Source: Hypomesus transpacificus (taxonomy: Eukaryota; Chordata; Actinopteri; Osmeriformes; Osmeridae). Taken from it: a DNA stretch of 64,000 bases. Below the pieces are notes generated by a model. It had not been told where the DNA came from. It saw only the letters and a program-made list of their open reading frames with translations, and made no database searches. Below, one piece after another: positions 9,237-20,564 of this stretch. The stretch spans positions 316,715 to 380,714 of the forward strand of contig NC_061063.1 in NCBI RefSeq assembly GCF_021917145.1. Direction: 5' to 3'. Positions within the stretch are counted from its first letter, which is position 1. Each line of letters starts with the position of its first letter. A program made the position numbers and the translations under genes.

Positions 9237-9800
9237 CACCAGACACACCACCTCCACCCAGCACCCAGCTCTCCAAGTTCATCACCAGACACACCACCTC
9301 CACCCAGCACCCAGCTCTCCAAGTTCATCACCCCTCAAGAGCTTTTCGTACCAATCAAGTTGTCAGGGGGGGCTTTCTACGATGATGGACAGATGATCAA
9401 CAGTGACGTAATTAACCATGTCAACAAAGAGCGCTTGGGTTGTTTTTTTTTTCAACAAACATGGCTGCCGCTGGAGAGCTGAGATGTGTAGATTCTGCCA
9501 TCGAGTCTGTTTTAGAAGACATTGACAGTGCATTCATTTAATAAGAGGAACAGAGAAACGCGATCAATGTATTTGTCGATTGAAAATGTTTCTTGCCGTC
9601 CTTCCTACGGGATTCGGTAAAAGTTAACATATACGTTGTTCTGATTGGTTGTAGGTCTATCCAATTGAGCAAGAGGAATTTTTTTCGGGTTCCGTTGAAA
9701 CACGCCCCATACTCACAGGCCAACGGATCGGTATCAGACTCATATTCTGACTAGAACGATGAGAATGACAACGTCAGGCTATAAAGGCACAGCTGTGCAA
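9237..9800. repeat. 46-bp minisatellite (two units) plus helicase-like relic
   Basis: Two 46-bp units (9237-9282, 9283-9328) are followed by the repeat also found at 1759. Here the Walker A-like LPTGFGKS is readable at about 9600-9627 on the + strand. The frame is broken. Confidence 0.65.
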
Positions 9801-10358
9801 ACCTGACTGTCCGATTCCTCTGCTCTGGCTGTGCATATAGATAGGTCTCTGTGTGATTGTTTCACATGGTACACCCTTTCAAGGATAGAAGTACACTGTA
9901 GTATTCTATGCAGGAACTTGACATCTCATGTTGTACCCTACATGGAAGTATTGTATGGAAACTATGTGTCCTTTTTACTTTAAGGTAAATAAGTCCCTCT
10001 GTACCATGTCCACTTCATTCATTTGACCACCAAGACCCAGGCAGTGATGGATCAATTATCTGTGCTAATGCATTTCTGCAATTAATTCTAAATAAGCATG
10101 TATGTTTTTTCTTGGCAACCAGCGATAGTTTCTTATGAGTTATCATCATTAAATACTGTACATATTCTCATCTTCTACCTTTACTGGAGTCTCCTTAATG
10201 TAAAACAGACAGACACAGAACATCTTCAGTGCTCATCTTCTTGTAACACTGTTGGTTCTAGAAGATAATGATACAGTAGTTGTTGTTGTTGATACATGTG
10301 AGCTGCACTCCAGTGAGTAGATGTGATGCAGAGAGAGTACTTCCTCATAGCTTGGGGA
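9801..10358. other. Spacer 3' of V3
   Basis: No gene is seen. It lacks the E-box block found next to most V genes, in keeping with V3 being a divergent V. Confidence 0.45.
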
Positions 10359-10386
10359 GGTTTTTGTACGGCTGGATTTCACTGTG

Positions 10387-10908
10387 TGAACGGGAAAGCT
10401 TTATGCTGCTGACAGTAGTAATCTCCTGCATCCTCAGCCTGGACGTTATTGATTGTCAACGTGAAATCAATATTAGATCTGGTGCCATGATACCTGCCTG
10501 ATGTAAAGGTATTGTAAAAGTTGATGACGAATTTAGGAGCTTGTCCAGGTTTCTGATGGTACCAGGCAAGTTCGTTATTGATGTTACTGCTGGCTTGACA
10601 GCTGAGAGTGGCAGAACCTCCAGGCTGGACCGACACCGCTGGAGGACTCTGGGTCATCAGGATGTCACCTGCACAGCCTGAGATGAGCAAGGATCAGATT
10701 GTTATTGAGAAAGAAGAAAGAATACAAATCAACAGAAGCAGAAGCAGCCGTCATGTCAACGTCAGCTGTAAGCATCCTCATCTTTAAGGTCTTTAAAGCA
10801 CCAAGGTGTTTTTAGAGAGGGTGGATGAGTTCAGTAAGATCTGATTCTAAATGACTTACCTGTGGAGAGCATGGCCAGTACTACGATGGACAGGGAGCTT
10901 GAAGACAT
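10387..10908 (-). CDS. Immunoglobulin light-chain V3, divergent subgroup
   Basis: Leader 10860-10908 (MSSSSLSIVVLAMLST, donor GTAAG). V exon 10387-10677, if the acceptor CTCAG before GCTGTGC is used; an alternative acceptor lies nine bases further in. The mature start DILMTQSPPAVSV is closer to mammalian kappa than the other V genes. Cys in LSCQASSNINN, Trp in LAWYHQKPGQAPKF and [15 protein letters not shown] are present. FR3 is ~3 residues shorter than usual (RYHGTRSNIDFTL instead of [15 protein letters not shown]). Signal: heptamer 10380-10386, 12-bp spacer 10368-10379, nonamer 10359-10367. Perfect octamer 11000-11007. It can probably rearrange, but folding of the altered FR3 is uncertain. 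Confidence 0.85.
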
Positions 10909-11139
10909 GGCTGTCTTGAGGTTCTGATCCAGTGAGTGATGAGTGTTGGACAGGCAGGGTTATAAACACCGCTGACTACGGAAACAACACAAGCTCGATA
11001 TGCAAATGTTCCAGAGACTCTCATGAAAACACCAGTGTTGCAACAATGTCGTTGATGGTCTGACGCTACCGTGAGTGAATAATAGTGACCAGACTCCCTG
11101 CAGTGCCTCCTGTTGGACCAGTCATTGCTCATGAGGGGC

Positions 11140-11504
11140 ATAAGGATCTTTCTTTACTTTGACAAACTGAGAACAGTTTTTCTTTAAAGTCTGGATCTGT
11201 GTCTTTTACAGACAAGGCAAATAGTTTATATTCCTTAATCTGAATATAGAAAGTATGCATTTAGTAAATTTGTGACTGTTTTAAGAACATGACATTAAGA
11301 AGCACTTATGTAGATTACAGATCAGTAAAGATCAACTGTTGTAAATAATCTCAATCATGAAAAAGGATTGAGATCATATTGATTATGATGACTATCACTA
11401 TAACTGCAATGATCATCATCCTCATCATCATCATGGTTTTCAGGGAGAGACAGAGGGTGTGTACAGTTTGTGATATTTGATGTGTCATGAGACCTCATCT
11501 ACTG
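11140..11504. other. Spacer between V3 promoter and V4
   Basis: AT-rich spacer. The part from about 11370 is the V 3'-flank sequence also present at 2540 and 46700. No gene is seen. Confidence 0.5.
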
Positions 11505-11624
11505 ACCAGTGTTCCATGTCACTGTCTCTTCCCCCACAGCACCTGCAGTAGGTCCCAGCTGTAGCAGTGCAGTCACTGTGCAGTCTGACTGAGGGAGGTT
11601 TTTGTACGGCTCTGTATCACTGTG

Positions 11625-12121
11625 TGAACACACAGCTACTAGGACAGTGTAAACTCTGACAGTAATATTCTCCTGCATCTTTAGCCTGGACTCCACTGAT
11701 GGTCAGAGTGAAGTCACTCCCAGATCCACTACCACTGAATCTAGGAGAAATCCCAGACTCAAGTGTTGTAGCTTCGTAAATGAGGAGTTTAGGAGCTTCT
11801 CCTGCTTTCTGGAGGTACCAGTTTAGACAGGGATGACTTCCTCCACAATCATCATCGACATCACTGCTGGTTTTACACTGCAGAGAGACTGTCTGTCCTG
11901 GGAGAACAGCTTCCATTGCAGGGGTCTGAGTCACAGTGATCTGTCCTCTGGACTCTGGAAACACAATGTTGAACATGACAAAATACCTTCTGATTCTAAA
12001 AAGCCACATGCATCTGAATCACACGTATTGTATATGTAAAAACCCTTGTTATGAATGTCACTGACTTCTTACCCTGAATAAAGAGAGTTAGGATCCACAC
12101 AATGCTGATAATCAAAGTCAT
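11625..12121 (-). CDS. Immunoglobulin light-chain V4 with extra cysteines
   Basis: J-proximal subfamily. Leader 12073-12121 ([16 protein letters not shown]), V exon 11625-11954 starting [15 protein letters not shown]. Besides the canonical pair, CDR1 has two Cys ([13 protein letters not shown]) and germline CDR3 has two more ([12 protein letters not shown]), so extra disulfides are possible. FR2 and FR3 are normal ([24 protein letters not shown]). Signal: heptamer 11618-11624, 12-bp spacer 11606-11617, nonamer 11597-11605. Perfect octamer 12232-12239. It lies next to the cassette B J pair in the same relation as V1 to cassette A. It looks functional. Confidence 0.92.
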
Positions 12122-12429
12122 GGTTGTTGTAGATTCAGTTGGTGTGAAGAACAGCTCTCATTCATGAAGTGTTGAACTCACATATAAACACTCCCAGACT
12201 ACTGAAGCTCATTCATGCAGCATGCAAATAAGTCCAGCATGTGTCATCTCTTTCAGTTACTGGGGATGTTCCCTGGAGATCTGCATGTAAAAATGTCCTT
12301 CCCCATTATGTCTACGTGGATGTTATATAACCACAACAACACATTTACTAATTAATGTAATTAAGTTTGAAAATAGACCTTTGTACTACAAGTCAATTGT
12401 ATTGTAAGTGGAATATACATCATATTGAG

Positions 12430-13077
12430 AAATGTGTGGGGAAATGTAGGGACAGTCAGACATTCATGTCAATAACCTTCTGTCTACATGAACATTGTTG
12501 ACCTGTCTCTTTGTTATTCTGATCTTGATAACAAGACCATCAGCAGAGATAGTCTTCCTCATGTGGTCCTGTATTCTATCATCAGCCTGTTCACTCATGG
12601 TTGGACTAAGTTCCTCAAATCAGTCAGTGAACACTTGTGTCAACTAAAGCTGCTGGGATTCTCTGCTAGTGGAGTCTGTCCACTGTGACTTCACCCCCAC
12701 TGTTAAGTCTGGGATCAGCATGTAGAAGAAAAGGAATATACAACATGGATCACTGTCCCAGCTGCTCTCTAGCCTGTGGACAATATGGAGGAATACTAAC
12801 AGTGGATGTAATGCTGGACACTGGCTCTGCTGTTGTCATGGAGTCTGATGAGGACGACACATGAGAGGTTCACCAGAGTAGGTCCTGAAACATGGAGTAG
12901 GAATACGATACAGACCCAGGTCACATGATGCTGGAGACAGAGCCTCAGCTGCTATTGAAGAGAGTGTAGTGCAGGATTGTGTAGTCTGCTGTAGTCCAGT
13001 GTTGTGTTGTGTGAGTCCAGGTTGAAGCAGACAGCAGCTGTGTGCTCTGGTAGAGCTGCAGCATCACAACACAGAGA
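12430..13077. other. Conserved non-coding region upstream of the cassette B J segments
   Basis: Copy of 3650-4287 with few differences. No independent gene is seen. Confidence 0.4.
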
Positions 13078-13116
13078 GGTTTTTGTACAACGACTTAACC
13101 AGAGTCAAGCACTGTG

Positions 13117-13154
13117 GTGGACTTTTGGTGGAGGCACCAGACTGGATGTTGGAA
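13117..13154 (+). CDS. IgL J1 segment, cassette B
   Basis: WTFGGGTRLDVG, donor GTAAGT at 13155. Signal: nonamer 13078-13086, 23-bp spacer 13087-13109, heptamer 13110-13116, all consensus. Confidence 0.95.
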
Positions 13155-13477
13155 GTAAGTATCTGAACAAGATTGAATCTTCTCTGTATTTAACTAAATA
13201 TGTCTTGACATCAATACTGAGTTTCACATCTCTGAATATAGTTATATTTTTCAATCATTTCGAAAATTCTGAAAAACTAGATTTCAGGCTTAAAATGAAA
13301 ACACATGAAGAAATCTAAAGCTTTTTCACAATTCTGATAAATGAGCTAAAAGCAGTCATTGAGAAAGAATTGTTAATGCTTTAACAAAGAAGCTAAAGTC
13401 TAAATAAGTTGTGGTGAATCCAGCAGCAATAGGAGGGAGGTTTTTGTGCGGGCAGTAATAGAGGTTGAATCACTGTG

Positions 13478-13515
13478 GTCCACTTTTGGTGGAGGTACAA
13501 GACTAGATGTTGGAA
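13478..13515 (+). CDS. IgL J2 segment, cassette B
   Basis: STFGGGTRLDVG, donor GTAAGT. Signal: nonamer 13439-13447, 23-bp spacer 13448-13470, heptamer 13471-13477. The first residue is Ser where cassettes A and C have Tyr. Confidence 0.95.
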
Positions 13516-13926
13516 GTAAGTAACAATATTTACTGAAAGGGATTTCACTTTTTGATTGCTTGATTCTTCATAGACATTTTTAGGTTTTAAGAATTATTTC
13601 CAAAAGTATCCTCTTTTTTTGTAATTTTGTAATTGATATCAACACAGTTAAACCTTTAAATCCTTACAGATCGAAACAATTGTAAAAATTCGGTATATTT
13701 TCTGGTGAATACTGTAAAACTACAAATTTTAACAGTTTAATCCTAGTTTGTGATTTTTACTTCATCTTAATTCTGTTTGTTCATGGGTGGATGCACTGAT
13801 CGTCTGATGAGATTTGACATGTTGTTTTGAGTTATTTATGCACCTGCATGATCATATGTTAATATCTATAATGTCAGTTCATGAAATGTATTTCGATTTT
13901 TTGATTTGGCCAGACTTATTCTGATA

Positions 13927-13969
13927 CTATCGCTCTGGATAAGAGCGTCTGCTAAATGACTAAATGTAC
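13927..13969 (+). mobile_element. SINE 3'-tail fragment in the J-C intron
   Basis: A ~43-bp insertion (CTCTGGATAAGAGCGTCTGC and following) is present at the same intron position in cassette C (43033-43075) but absent from cassette A. It supports B and C as the closer pair. Confidence 0.7.
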
Positions 13970-14261
13970 TAACTGCTATATTTACACCGACTGTGACCAT
14001 TTTAGTAATGATCATTTCCCACCAAAATACTTTAATTATGTTGCCTTGTACAGTATGACAAAAATATTGACTCATGTTCATGTATTAACTTGATTTCATT
14101 TCTTTGTTCACACTATGATAATTTATTGATATTTTGTAATTAATCCAGAAGTAATTGCATTAGTCTTTGGTTGAAATAGCAGAAGTCCATCTCTGTCTTC
14201 AAAGACAATCTCTTAAACTGCTGAGTATGTTTGTAATCTGACGTATTGTGTTTGTCCCCAG

Positions 14262-14581
14262 GTAACCGTGCCCCCACCCTGACGGTGCTGCCCCCCTCCA
14301 GTGAGGAACTGTCCAGTAAGAGTACAGCCACGCTGATGTGTCTGGCCAACCAGGGCTTCCCCTCAGACTGGACCCTCAGCTGGAAGGTGGACGGGAACAG
14401 CAAGAAGAGCCAGGAGGCCAGCAGGGGGCTCTGGGAGAAGGACGGCCAGTACAGCTGGAGCATCACCCTGACTCTCACTGCCCAGGAGTGGACCAGTGTG
14501 CTGGAGGTGACCTGTGAGGCCCACCAGAGCTCCCAGCCTACGGTCACTCACACCCTGAAGAGAGAGCAGTGTTCAGAGTAG
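14262..14581 (+). CDS. Immunoglobulin light-chain constant exon, cassette B
   Basis: Acceptor CCCCAG at 14261, phase 1. Same C domain as cassette A, with Asn in KVDGNSKK and Ile in YSWSITLTL. Canonical Cys/Trp/Cys and terminal KREQCSE are retained. Polyadenylation signal AATAAA 14834-14839. Served by J 13117 and 13478. Confidence 0.96.
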
Positions 14582-15024
14582 CCCCAGGCTCACCCAGCCC
14601 TGTGGAGAGGGGCTGCTTCCTCTGCTGGGACTGTGTTCTGGGTTCAGCCGTTCTCTGTCCTGCTGATGGCTCACATGCAGACTAACAGGGAGCTTTGCTA
14701 GAGTCCACGTGTCGCTGCTCTCTGTCCACTGAGCTGTTATCAGTGCCAGTGTTGATGTGTTCTGCTGGAGGTCGCTATTCACTCTGTATGTTGGCTTTGC
14801 TTTGATGCTTGAATGTTGTTGTTTTAGTTAGACAATAAAGAAGTATTCTTGAATTTGAAAATAAGGAATTTGACTTTATTCATTAACATGTTGATTACAG
14901 TAATCATGAAATGGAATTGCACGTTGAAATAATTCATTGCTTTACTGTATTTTCATCAGATCATTTTAAGCAACACAAGAAACACTATGATAGATTATCA
15001 AACTTTACTGTTTTGCTTATACTT

Positions 15025-15180
15025 TAAATCTGAATCTGAATCAGAAAGGGATTTATTCGCCATGAAAGTTTGCACAGACAAGGAATTTACTTTGGCAGGA
15101 AGGTGCATACAATAAACATATGGAGTCTTACATTTAAATATGTGGTGTAACTATACTAACTGTGCAACTGAACTATACTC
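15025..15180. repeat. Dispersed fish repeat fragment
   Basis: A segment with CAGAAAGGGATTTATTCGCC and AAGTTTGCACAGACAAGGAA resembles a widespread teleost interspersed repeat. It interrupts the post-C region of cassette B only. The family was not assigned. Confidence 0.45.
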
Positions 15181-15745
15181 ACTGTTCATGGCTATAAACA
15201 GATCTAGACCACACACCAGTCAAATTCCAATCATCATTGATATTCATCTGTCATCATGACACAGCATTCAGCTTTACAAGAGAGTTTACCTTCTACCACC
15301 ATGATACCATGGGATTGTGTTAACACAGTAAGGACAAACTTATATAAAATCACTCATGTTCAATCTGATCATCATTTGACTTCAGTCATTAAAGACAATA
15401 GTTTGATATGCAGTGATACAACATGGTCCCTAATCTGTGGGACCCTGATGATAATCCTCCTTAATCCCCTGGGGTCAGGTGAGCATCTGGTGACAGTGCT
15501 GCTCTATTCTGGGAGTAGCAGAACCAGCCACCCTGAAGATGCAAATCTCAGTTTCACTCCCACAGCTCCCAATGTACAGCTGAACAGTTGAGTCTAAACT
15601 ACCCTGGACTGGGCCAGGTGTGAGGGGGGGCTGGTCTCATTACTGAGGGGGGAGAGGAGGGGGTAGAGTGAGTCATCTAACTCCTGTCTGACATGAAGGT
15701 TACACAGGAATAGAAGGAACACAGGAATAGTGGGGACTTCCTCTC
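15181..15745. promoter_or_regulatory. Candidate IgL 3' enhancer, cassette B
   Basis: Counterpart of 6100-6660: octamer ATGCAAAT 15539-15546, kappaB-like GGGGACTTCC 15732-15741, and the same E-boxes between. The left edge of the 10.4-kb duplication (15678) falls inside it, so only the kappaB end is carried into the second copy (26096-26105). Confidence 0.55.
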
Positions 15746-16106
15746 AGGTCTTCATGTCAGAGGTCAGACCAGGACCATGTGACCTGATGCAGAAAACTCT
15801 GAAGAGTTTTCGACTGGTTAACATGATGACAATATGTGGTGAGGTCTCACATGAGGTTTCAATGAGACATATGGCACAATGACAGTGGCAGAAAGGAGTT
15901 GATCATGATAGGGATTATGATCGGTAGCAATGTAGACTAGCATTATTGTGGTATTTTTTATATTTGTAATCCTTTTAAATTAGTTTCACACTTACATAAA
16001 CAGAAATTGTTTTGTTTTTCCATAAGTGGTTTCTAATCTTAACTTCATTATTTAAAATGCTTTAAGGAGTGCTTTGACATGAGGGTGGGTTAGTTAACAT
16101 GTGACC
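15746..16106. other. Spacer 3' of V5
   Basis: No gene is seen. Related sequence occurs 3' of V11 (44700-45300), with GATCATGATAGGGATTATGA-type motifs. Confidence 0.5.
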
Positions 16107-16227
16107 AGTCAGTGTTCCATGTCACTGTCTCTTCCCCCTCAGCACCTGCAGTAGGTCCCAGCTGTAGCAGTGCAGTCACTGTGCAGTCTGACTGAGGGAG
16201 GTTTTTGTACGGCTCTGTATCACTGTG

Positions 16228-16737
16228 TGAACACCCTGTCACTGCCAGGGTAGTGGAAACTCTGACAGTAGTAATCTCCTGCATCTTCAGCCAGGACTCC
16301 ACTGATGGTCAGAGTGAAGTCAGTCCCAGATCCACTACCACTGAATCTAGATGGAGTCCCAGACTGAAGTGTTGTAGCCCTGTAAATGAGGAGTTTAGGA
16401 GCTTCTCCTGGTCTCTGGAGGTACCAGGCTAGATAATTACCATTGAACACAGGACTGCTAACTCTACATCCTATAGAGACTGTATCTCCTGCAGGAACAG
16501 CTTTCACTGCAGGAGTCTGAGTCAAAGTGTACTGCCCTCTGGACTCTGGGTGTGAAGAGAGAAGATGAAAGAAGAGACATATTAGGGATACATCTGGATA
16601 CGTCAAAACATACACATTGCAGTGGTTAACAAGTGGTTAACATTAGAGGTAATACTGAAGTTGATATTTTATGACAGAACTCTGTTACCCTGTATGTAGA
16701 CAGCTAGAGTCCAGATGAAGATGGTGATCAGAGTCAT
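16228..16737 (-). CDS. Immunoglobulin light-chain V5
   Basis: Leader 16689-16737 ([16 protein letters not shown]; donor GTAAC rather than GTAAG). V exon 16228-16545, [12 protein letters not shown] start, CDR1 [18 protein letters not shown]3 [13 protein letters not shown]. Signal: heptamer 16221-16227, 12-bp spacer 16209-16220, nonamer 16200-16208. Octamer variant 16840-16847. It looks functional. Duplicated as 26592-27101. Confidence 0.92.
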
Positions 16738-16847
16738 GGTTGTTGTGGGTTCTGTTGTCATGAAGGACAGCTCTCAGTCATGAGGTGTTAAACTCACAGG
16801 ACTATAAACACTCCCAGACCACTGAAGCATGTGCTGCCTATGCAAAG

Positions 16848-17279
16848 TGTCCTCTCTGTTCAGACACACTTTCTTGGACCCACAGAGAAACTGTAGTTGA
16901 AGAGATGTGTGAACTGAGGCTTGATGCTGTGTCTCAATGATCACAGTCTCTGTGTCCCTCTAGTGGTCAGCTTTGGTACGATGACAATTATAAGGACTGA
17001 TTGCGATGTTTTTTAATTTTTTTAACTTAAAATACTTTGTCATGTCACAGTTGACCTCCTTGACTGTCTAATTTGATATTCAGAGTTAGTGACCTGTTGT
17101 TCAGTGAAAACAGCATTGAAAATATACTGCTTTGAAAACTGATGAATGTGACAGTCATTGATGTGATCTGAGTCTGAGTGAGAAATAGTCAGTAAGGATA
17201 AGTTTCATGCTAATAATTATAGACAATTATATGTATTCTCTAGATGTCAAATCAAAAGATTTTCAACAAGTCTCATCAG
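16848..17279. other. Spacer upstream of V5
   Basis: V-promoter-type sequence to about 16975, then AT-rich sequence without a gene, ending where a LINE fragment begins. Confidence 0.45.
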
Positions 17280-17815
17280 TAACAACAATGAGTCTGCCAA
17301 CTGGAGGGAGGTCAGCCGTCTAGAGTCCTGGTGTGCAGTCAACAACCTAGAGCTCAATGTCAACAAGACAGTGGAGGTGATTGTGGACTTCCGTTATAAG
17401 GTTCCAACACATCTTCCACTTGTCATCAACAACTCACTACTGTCACAGTAGTAGGGCATTTCAAGTTCCTAGGCACAACCATCACCAACACACTAAAATG
17501 GGACAATAACATCACTCCATTAGTGAAGAAAGGCCAGCAGCGCCTGTTCTTCCTCTGGCAGCTGAGAGGACTAAAGTTCAGCCCCCCATCATGGGGCAGT
17601 TCTACAGGGCTATCATTGAGAGTGTGCTTACATCCTCTCACTCTGTCTGGTATGACTCTGCCTCTGCCCGCTCTAAGGCCAGGCTCCAAAGAGTCGTACG
17701 GGCAGCAGAGCGCATCCTCGGCTGCCCTCTTCCCTCCATCAAGGACCTTCACAGCTCCAGATCTCTCAGGAAAGCAATAAAGATCACGGCAGACCCCTCA
17801 CAACAGTGGCAATTT
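17280..17815 (+). mobile_element. Non-LTR retrotransposon fragment, RT C-terminal part
   Basis: The broken reading frame gives WCAVNNLELNVNKTVEVIVD, FLGTTI, PLVKKGQQRLFFL, FYRAIIESVLTSS, VVRAAERILGCPLPSI, which are typical of the RT-distal part of fish LINEs. It lacks the endonuclease and core RT. It ends against a short repeat (17820-17927) that has replaced the V6 recombination signal. Confidence 0.8.
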
Positions 17816-17927
17816 TAGACCCTTTTTAAGGGTGCTCAAGCACCCCTAAACTTCATCTCAGCACCCCTAAAAATAATACAAAATAAATACAAAGTATTAT
17901 TGTTTATTATCATTTGTTTATTATCAT

Positions 17928-18416
17928 ACACTCCACCACTGTGGTAACTCTGACAGTAGTAATCTCCTGCATCTTCAGCCAGGACTCCACTGATGGTCAG
18001 AGTGAAGTCACTCCCAGATCCACTACCACTAAATCTAGATGGAGTCCCAGACTCAAGTGTTGTAGCGTAGTAAATGAGGAGTTTGGGAGCTTCTCCTGGT
18101 CTTTGGAGGTACCAGGCTAGATTAGTAGAGGCAGAACTGCTAACTCTACATCCTATAGAAACTGTATCTCCTGCAGGAATAGCTTTCACTGCTGAGTCAC
18201 AGTGTACTGCCCTCTGGACTCTGGGTGTAATGAGAGAAGATGAAAGAAGAGACGCAAGTGTTAATGATACATCTGGATATGACAAGACATACACATTGCA
18301 GTGGTTAACAAGTGGTTAACATTACAGGTAATACTGAAGTTGATCTTCTATGACAGAACTCTCTTACCCTGTATGTAGACAGCTAGAGTCCAGATGAAGA
18401 TGGTGATCAGAGTCAT
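17928..18416 (-). pseudogene. IgL V6 pseudogene: frameshift and no recombination signal
   Basis: Leader 18368-18416 is intact ([16 protein letters not shown]) and the octamer variant is at 18519-18526. V exon 17928-18220 has a 7-bp deletion in FR1, shifting frame before [16 protein letters not shown]. Downstream FR2-FR3 and CQSYHSGGV are otherwise well preserved. Homology stops at 17928, so heptamer, spacer and nonamer are gone, replaced by repeat sequence. It can neither encode a V domain nor rearrange. Confidence 0.9.
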
Positions 18417-18833
18417 GGTTGTTGTGGGTTCTGTTGTCATGAGGGACAGCTCTCAGTCATGAGGTGTTAAACTCACAGGACTATAAACACTCCCAGACCA
18501 CTGAAGCATGTGCTGCCTATGCAAAGTGTCCTCTCTGTTCAGACACACTTTATTGGACCTACAGAGAAACTGTAGTTGAAGAAATGTGTGAACTGAGGCT
18601 TGATGCTGTGTCTCAATAATCACAGTCTTTGTCTCCCTCTAGTGGTCAATGTTAGTATCTTCAGTCTGTGTGTGGACTCAAAGTGATGCCGCTGACTTCG
18701 GAGACTACATCTCTCTTCAAACAGACTCGGAATACATGTGATTTGCTGAGATATATTTATTATCTGTGACCTGTTGTTCAGTAAAGCCAACAGTGATGAT
18801 ATTCACGCAAAAATCAACATTGGGCTTGCTTGT

Positions 18834-19525
18834 TGGGCTTCCCATCACGACTTTTATCAGATTCAAGACCCTGGTACTGACCTTCCGAGCGGTGAACGGG
18901 ACTGCACCCGACTACATCAAGTCTATGCTCCAGCTTTACACCCCCACTCGCCACCTACGGTCTTCTTCTGACAACCGTCTGGTGGTCCCACCGCTCAAGA
19001 GTGCCCAGACCCAACACAAGCTCTTCTCCTGTCTGGCCCCCCAATGGTGGAATCAACTCCTCACCTCCATCAGAGACACGGACCCACCTTCAAGAAAAGT
19101 CTTAGACGCACTTGTTCCGGGAGTACAACGGTACTTCGGAATGATTGGCTGGACCTGATGTTAGTTTCCTCCATGATCACTAAGACTCTTATTGAGAGAC
19201 TTGTTGATGTTGTTGGTTAATTGTAACTGACATTAAATGATTGTACTTGCTGTTAAATATATTGTTGTTGCTTGCTTTTTCTATAGGTACACTCTTGCTC
19301 TTTTGAGGTTCATGCTGTTTAATTGTAACTTGTCTAACTACATGCTCTTATGGTTCTTTCCTTTGGGACTTATTTGATTTTCACAATGTATGCTTCATGT
19401 TTTGGCTACCCGCAATGTTTGGGGCTATCTCGTTGTTATGATCAGTGACCTATGCACTTTTGTAAAGCTCTATCTTGGAAGTCGCTTTGGATAAAAGCGT
19501 CTGCTGAATGTATACATGTAAATGT
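18834..19525 (+). mobile_element. L2/CR1-type LINE 3' fragment
   Basis: Encodes LPITTFIRFKTLVLTFRAVN and LFSCLAPQWWNQL, conserved near the C-terminus of L2/CR1-type LINEs, then a 3'UTR ending in the SINE-like tail TTGGATAAAAGCGTCTGCTG. Other copies: 29198-29889, 39570-40247, 53048-54120 (-). It has replaced most of the coiled-coil relic in this V unit. Confidence 0.85.
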
Positions 19526-19526
19526 A

Positions 19527-19690
19527 AAGACAGAAAAGGAGAGGCAGGAGAATGTGAGACTGGCAGTCATGAGGAGAACAGAGAGAAGAGCCAGGAGAGA
19601 CCTGGAGCTGGAGAGACAGCAGAACATTCTAGAGGAGCAGAGACCACAAGGACAGGAGGATGGAGAAACAAGACACAAAGTCACAGAGGA
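19527..19690 (+). pseudogene. 3' tail of the E/R-rich coiled-coil relic
   Basis: Open for KTEKERQENVRLAVMRRTER and LELERQQNILEEQRPQGQED. It corresponds to the last part of the longer relics at 36400-36553 and 40253-40447. No start codon, promoter or upstream coding sequence remains here. Confidence 0.6.
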
Positions 19691-20061
19691 AGGTTGATGA
19701 CGGCAGTGATGATGTTCTCTTAAGTCCTGTTAAAAACATAACAGTTACTGATCGACACTGAGTCTGAATGAGTTATTGTGTCAATAGGGACTCCTTTGAG
19801 AACAGCTAAATAATGATTATTGGTGGACAGAATTTCAACATAAACACATGTACATGTTTACATGTTTTAAGGAGTGCTTTGACCTGAGAGTGGGTTAGTT
19901 AACATATGAGCATCACTGATATATTCATCTCAGTGTAACAAAGGCCAGTCAGTGTTCCATGTCTCTTCCCCCTCAGCACCTGCAGTAGGTCCCAGCTGTA
20001 GCAGTGCAGTCACTGTGCAGTCTGACTGAGGGAGGTTTTTGTACGGCTCTGTATCACTGTG

Positions 20062-20564
20062 TGAACACTCCACCACTGTGGTAACTCTGACAGTAGTAAT
20101 CTCCTGCATCTTCAGCCAGGACTCCACTGATGGTCAGAGTGAAGTCACTCCCAGATCCACTACCACTGAATCGAGATGGAATCCCAGACTGAAGTGTTGT
20201 AGCGTAGTAAATGAGGAGTTTAGGAGCTTCTCCTGGTCTCTGGAGGTACCAGGCTAGATAATTACTACTGTACACAGGACTGCTAACTCTACATCCTATA
20301 GAGACTGTATCTCCTGCAAGAACAGCTTTCACTGCAGGAGTCTGAGTCAAAGTGTACTGCCCTCTGGACTCTGGGTGTGAAGAGAGAAGATGAAAGAAGA
20401 GACAAATATTAAGGATACATCTGGATATGTCAAAACATACACATTGCAGTGGTTAACAAGTGGTTAACATTAGAGGTAATACTGAAGAGGATCATGTATG
20501 ACAGAACTCCCTTACCCTGTATGTAGACAGCTAGAGTCCAGATGAAGATGGTGATCAGAGTCAT
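20062..20564 (-). CDS. Immunoglobulin light-chain V7
   Basis: Leader 20516-20564, V exon 20062-20370. CDR1 [17 protein letters not shown]2 [23 protein letters not shown]3 [10 protein letters not shown]. Signal: heptamer 20055-20061, 12-bp spacer 20043-20054, nonamer 20034-20042. Octamer variant 20667-20674. It looks functional. Its body is nearly the same as V8. Confidence 0.92.

Noticed and set aside
15256-15591. 111-codon frame downstream of C-B, also in cassette C
   Set aside because: It overlaps the candidate enhancer and is shorter or shifted in cassette A. No recognisable product.
16090-16302. Recurring - strand frame with YKNLPQSDCTVTALL next to V genes
   Set aside because: It reads out of frame through the V 3' end, the recombination signal and the E-box block. 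Its recurrence reflects conservation of those signals.
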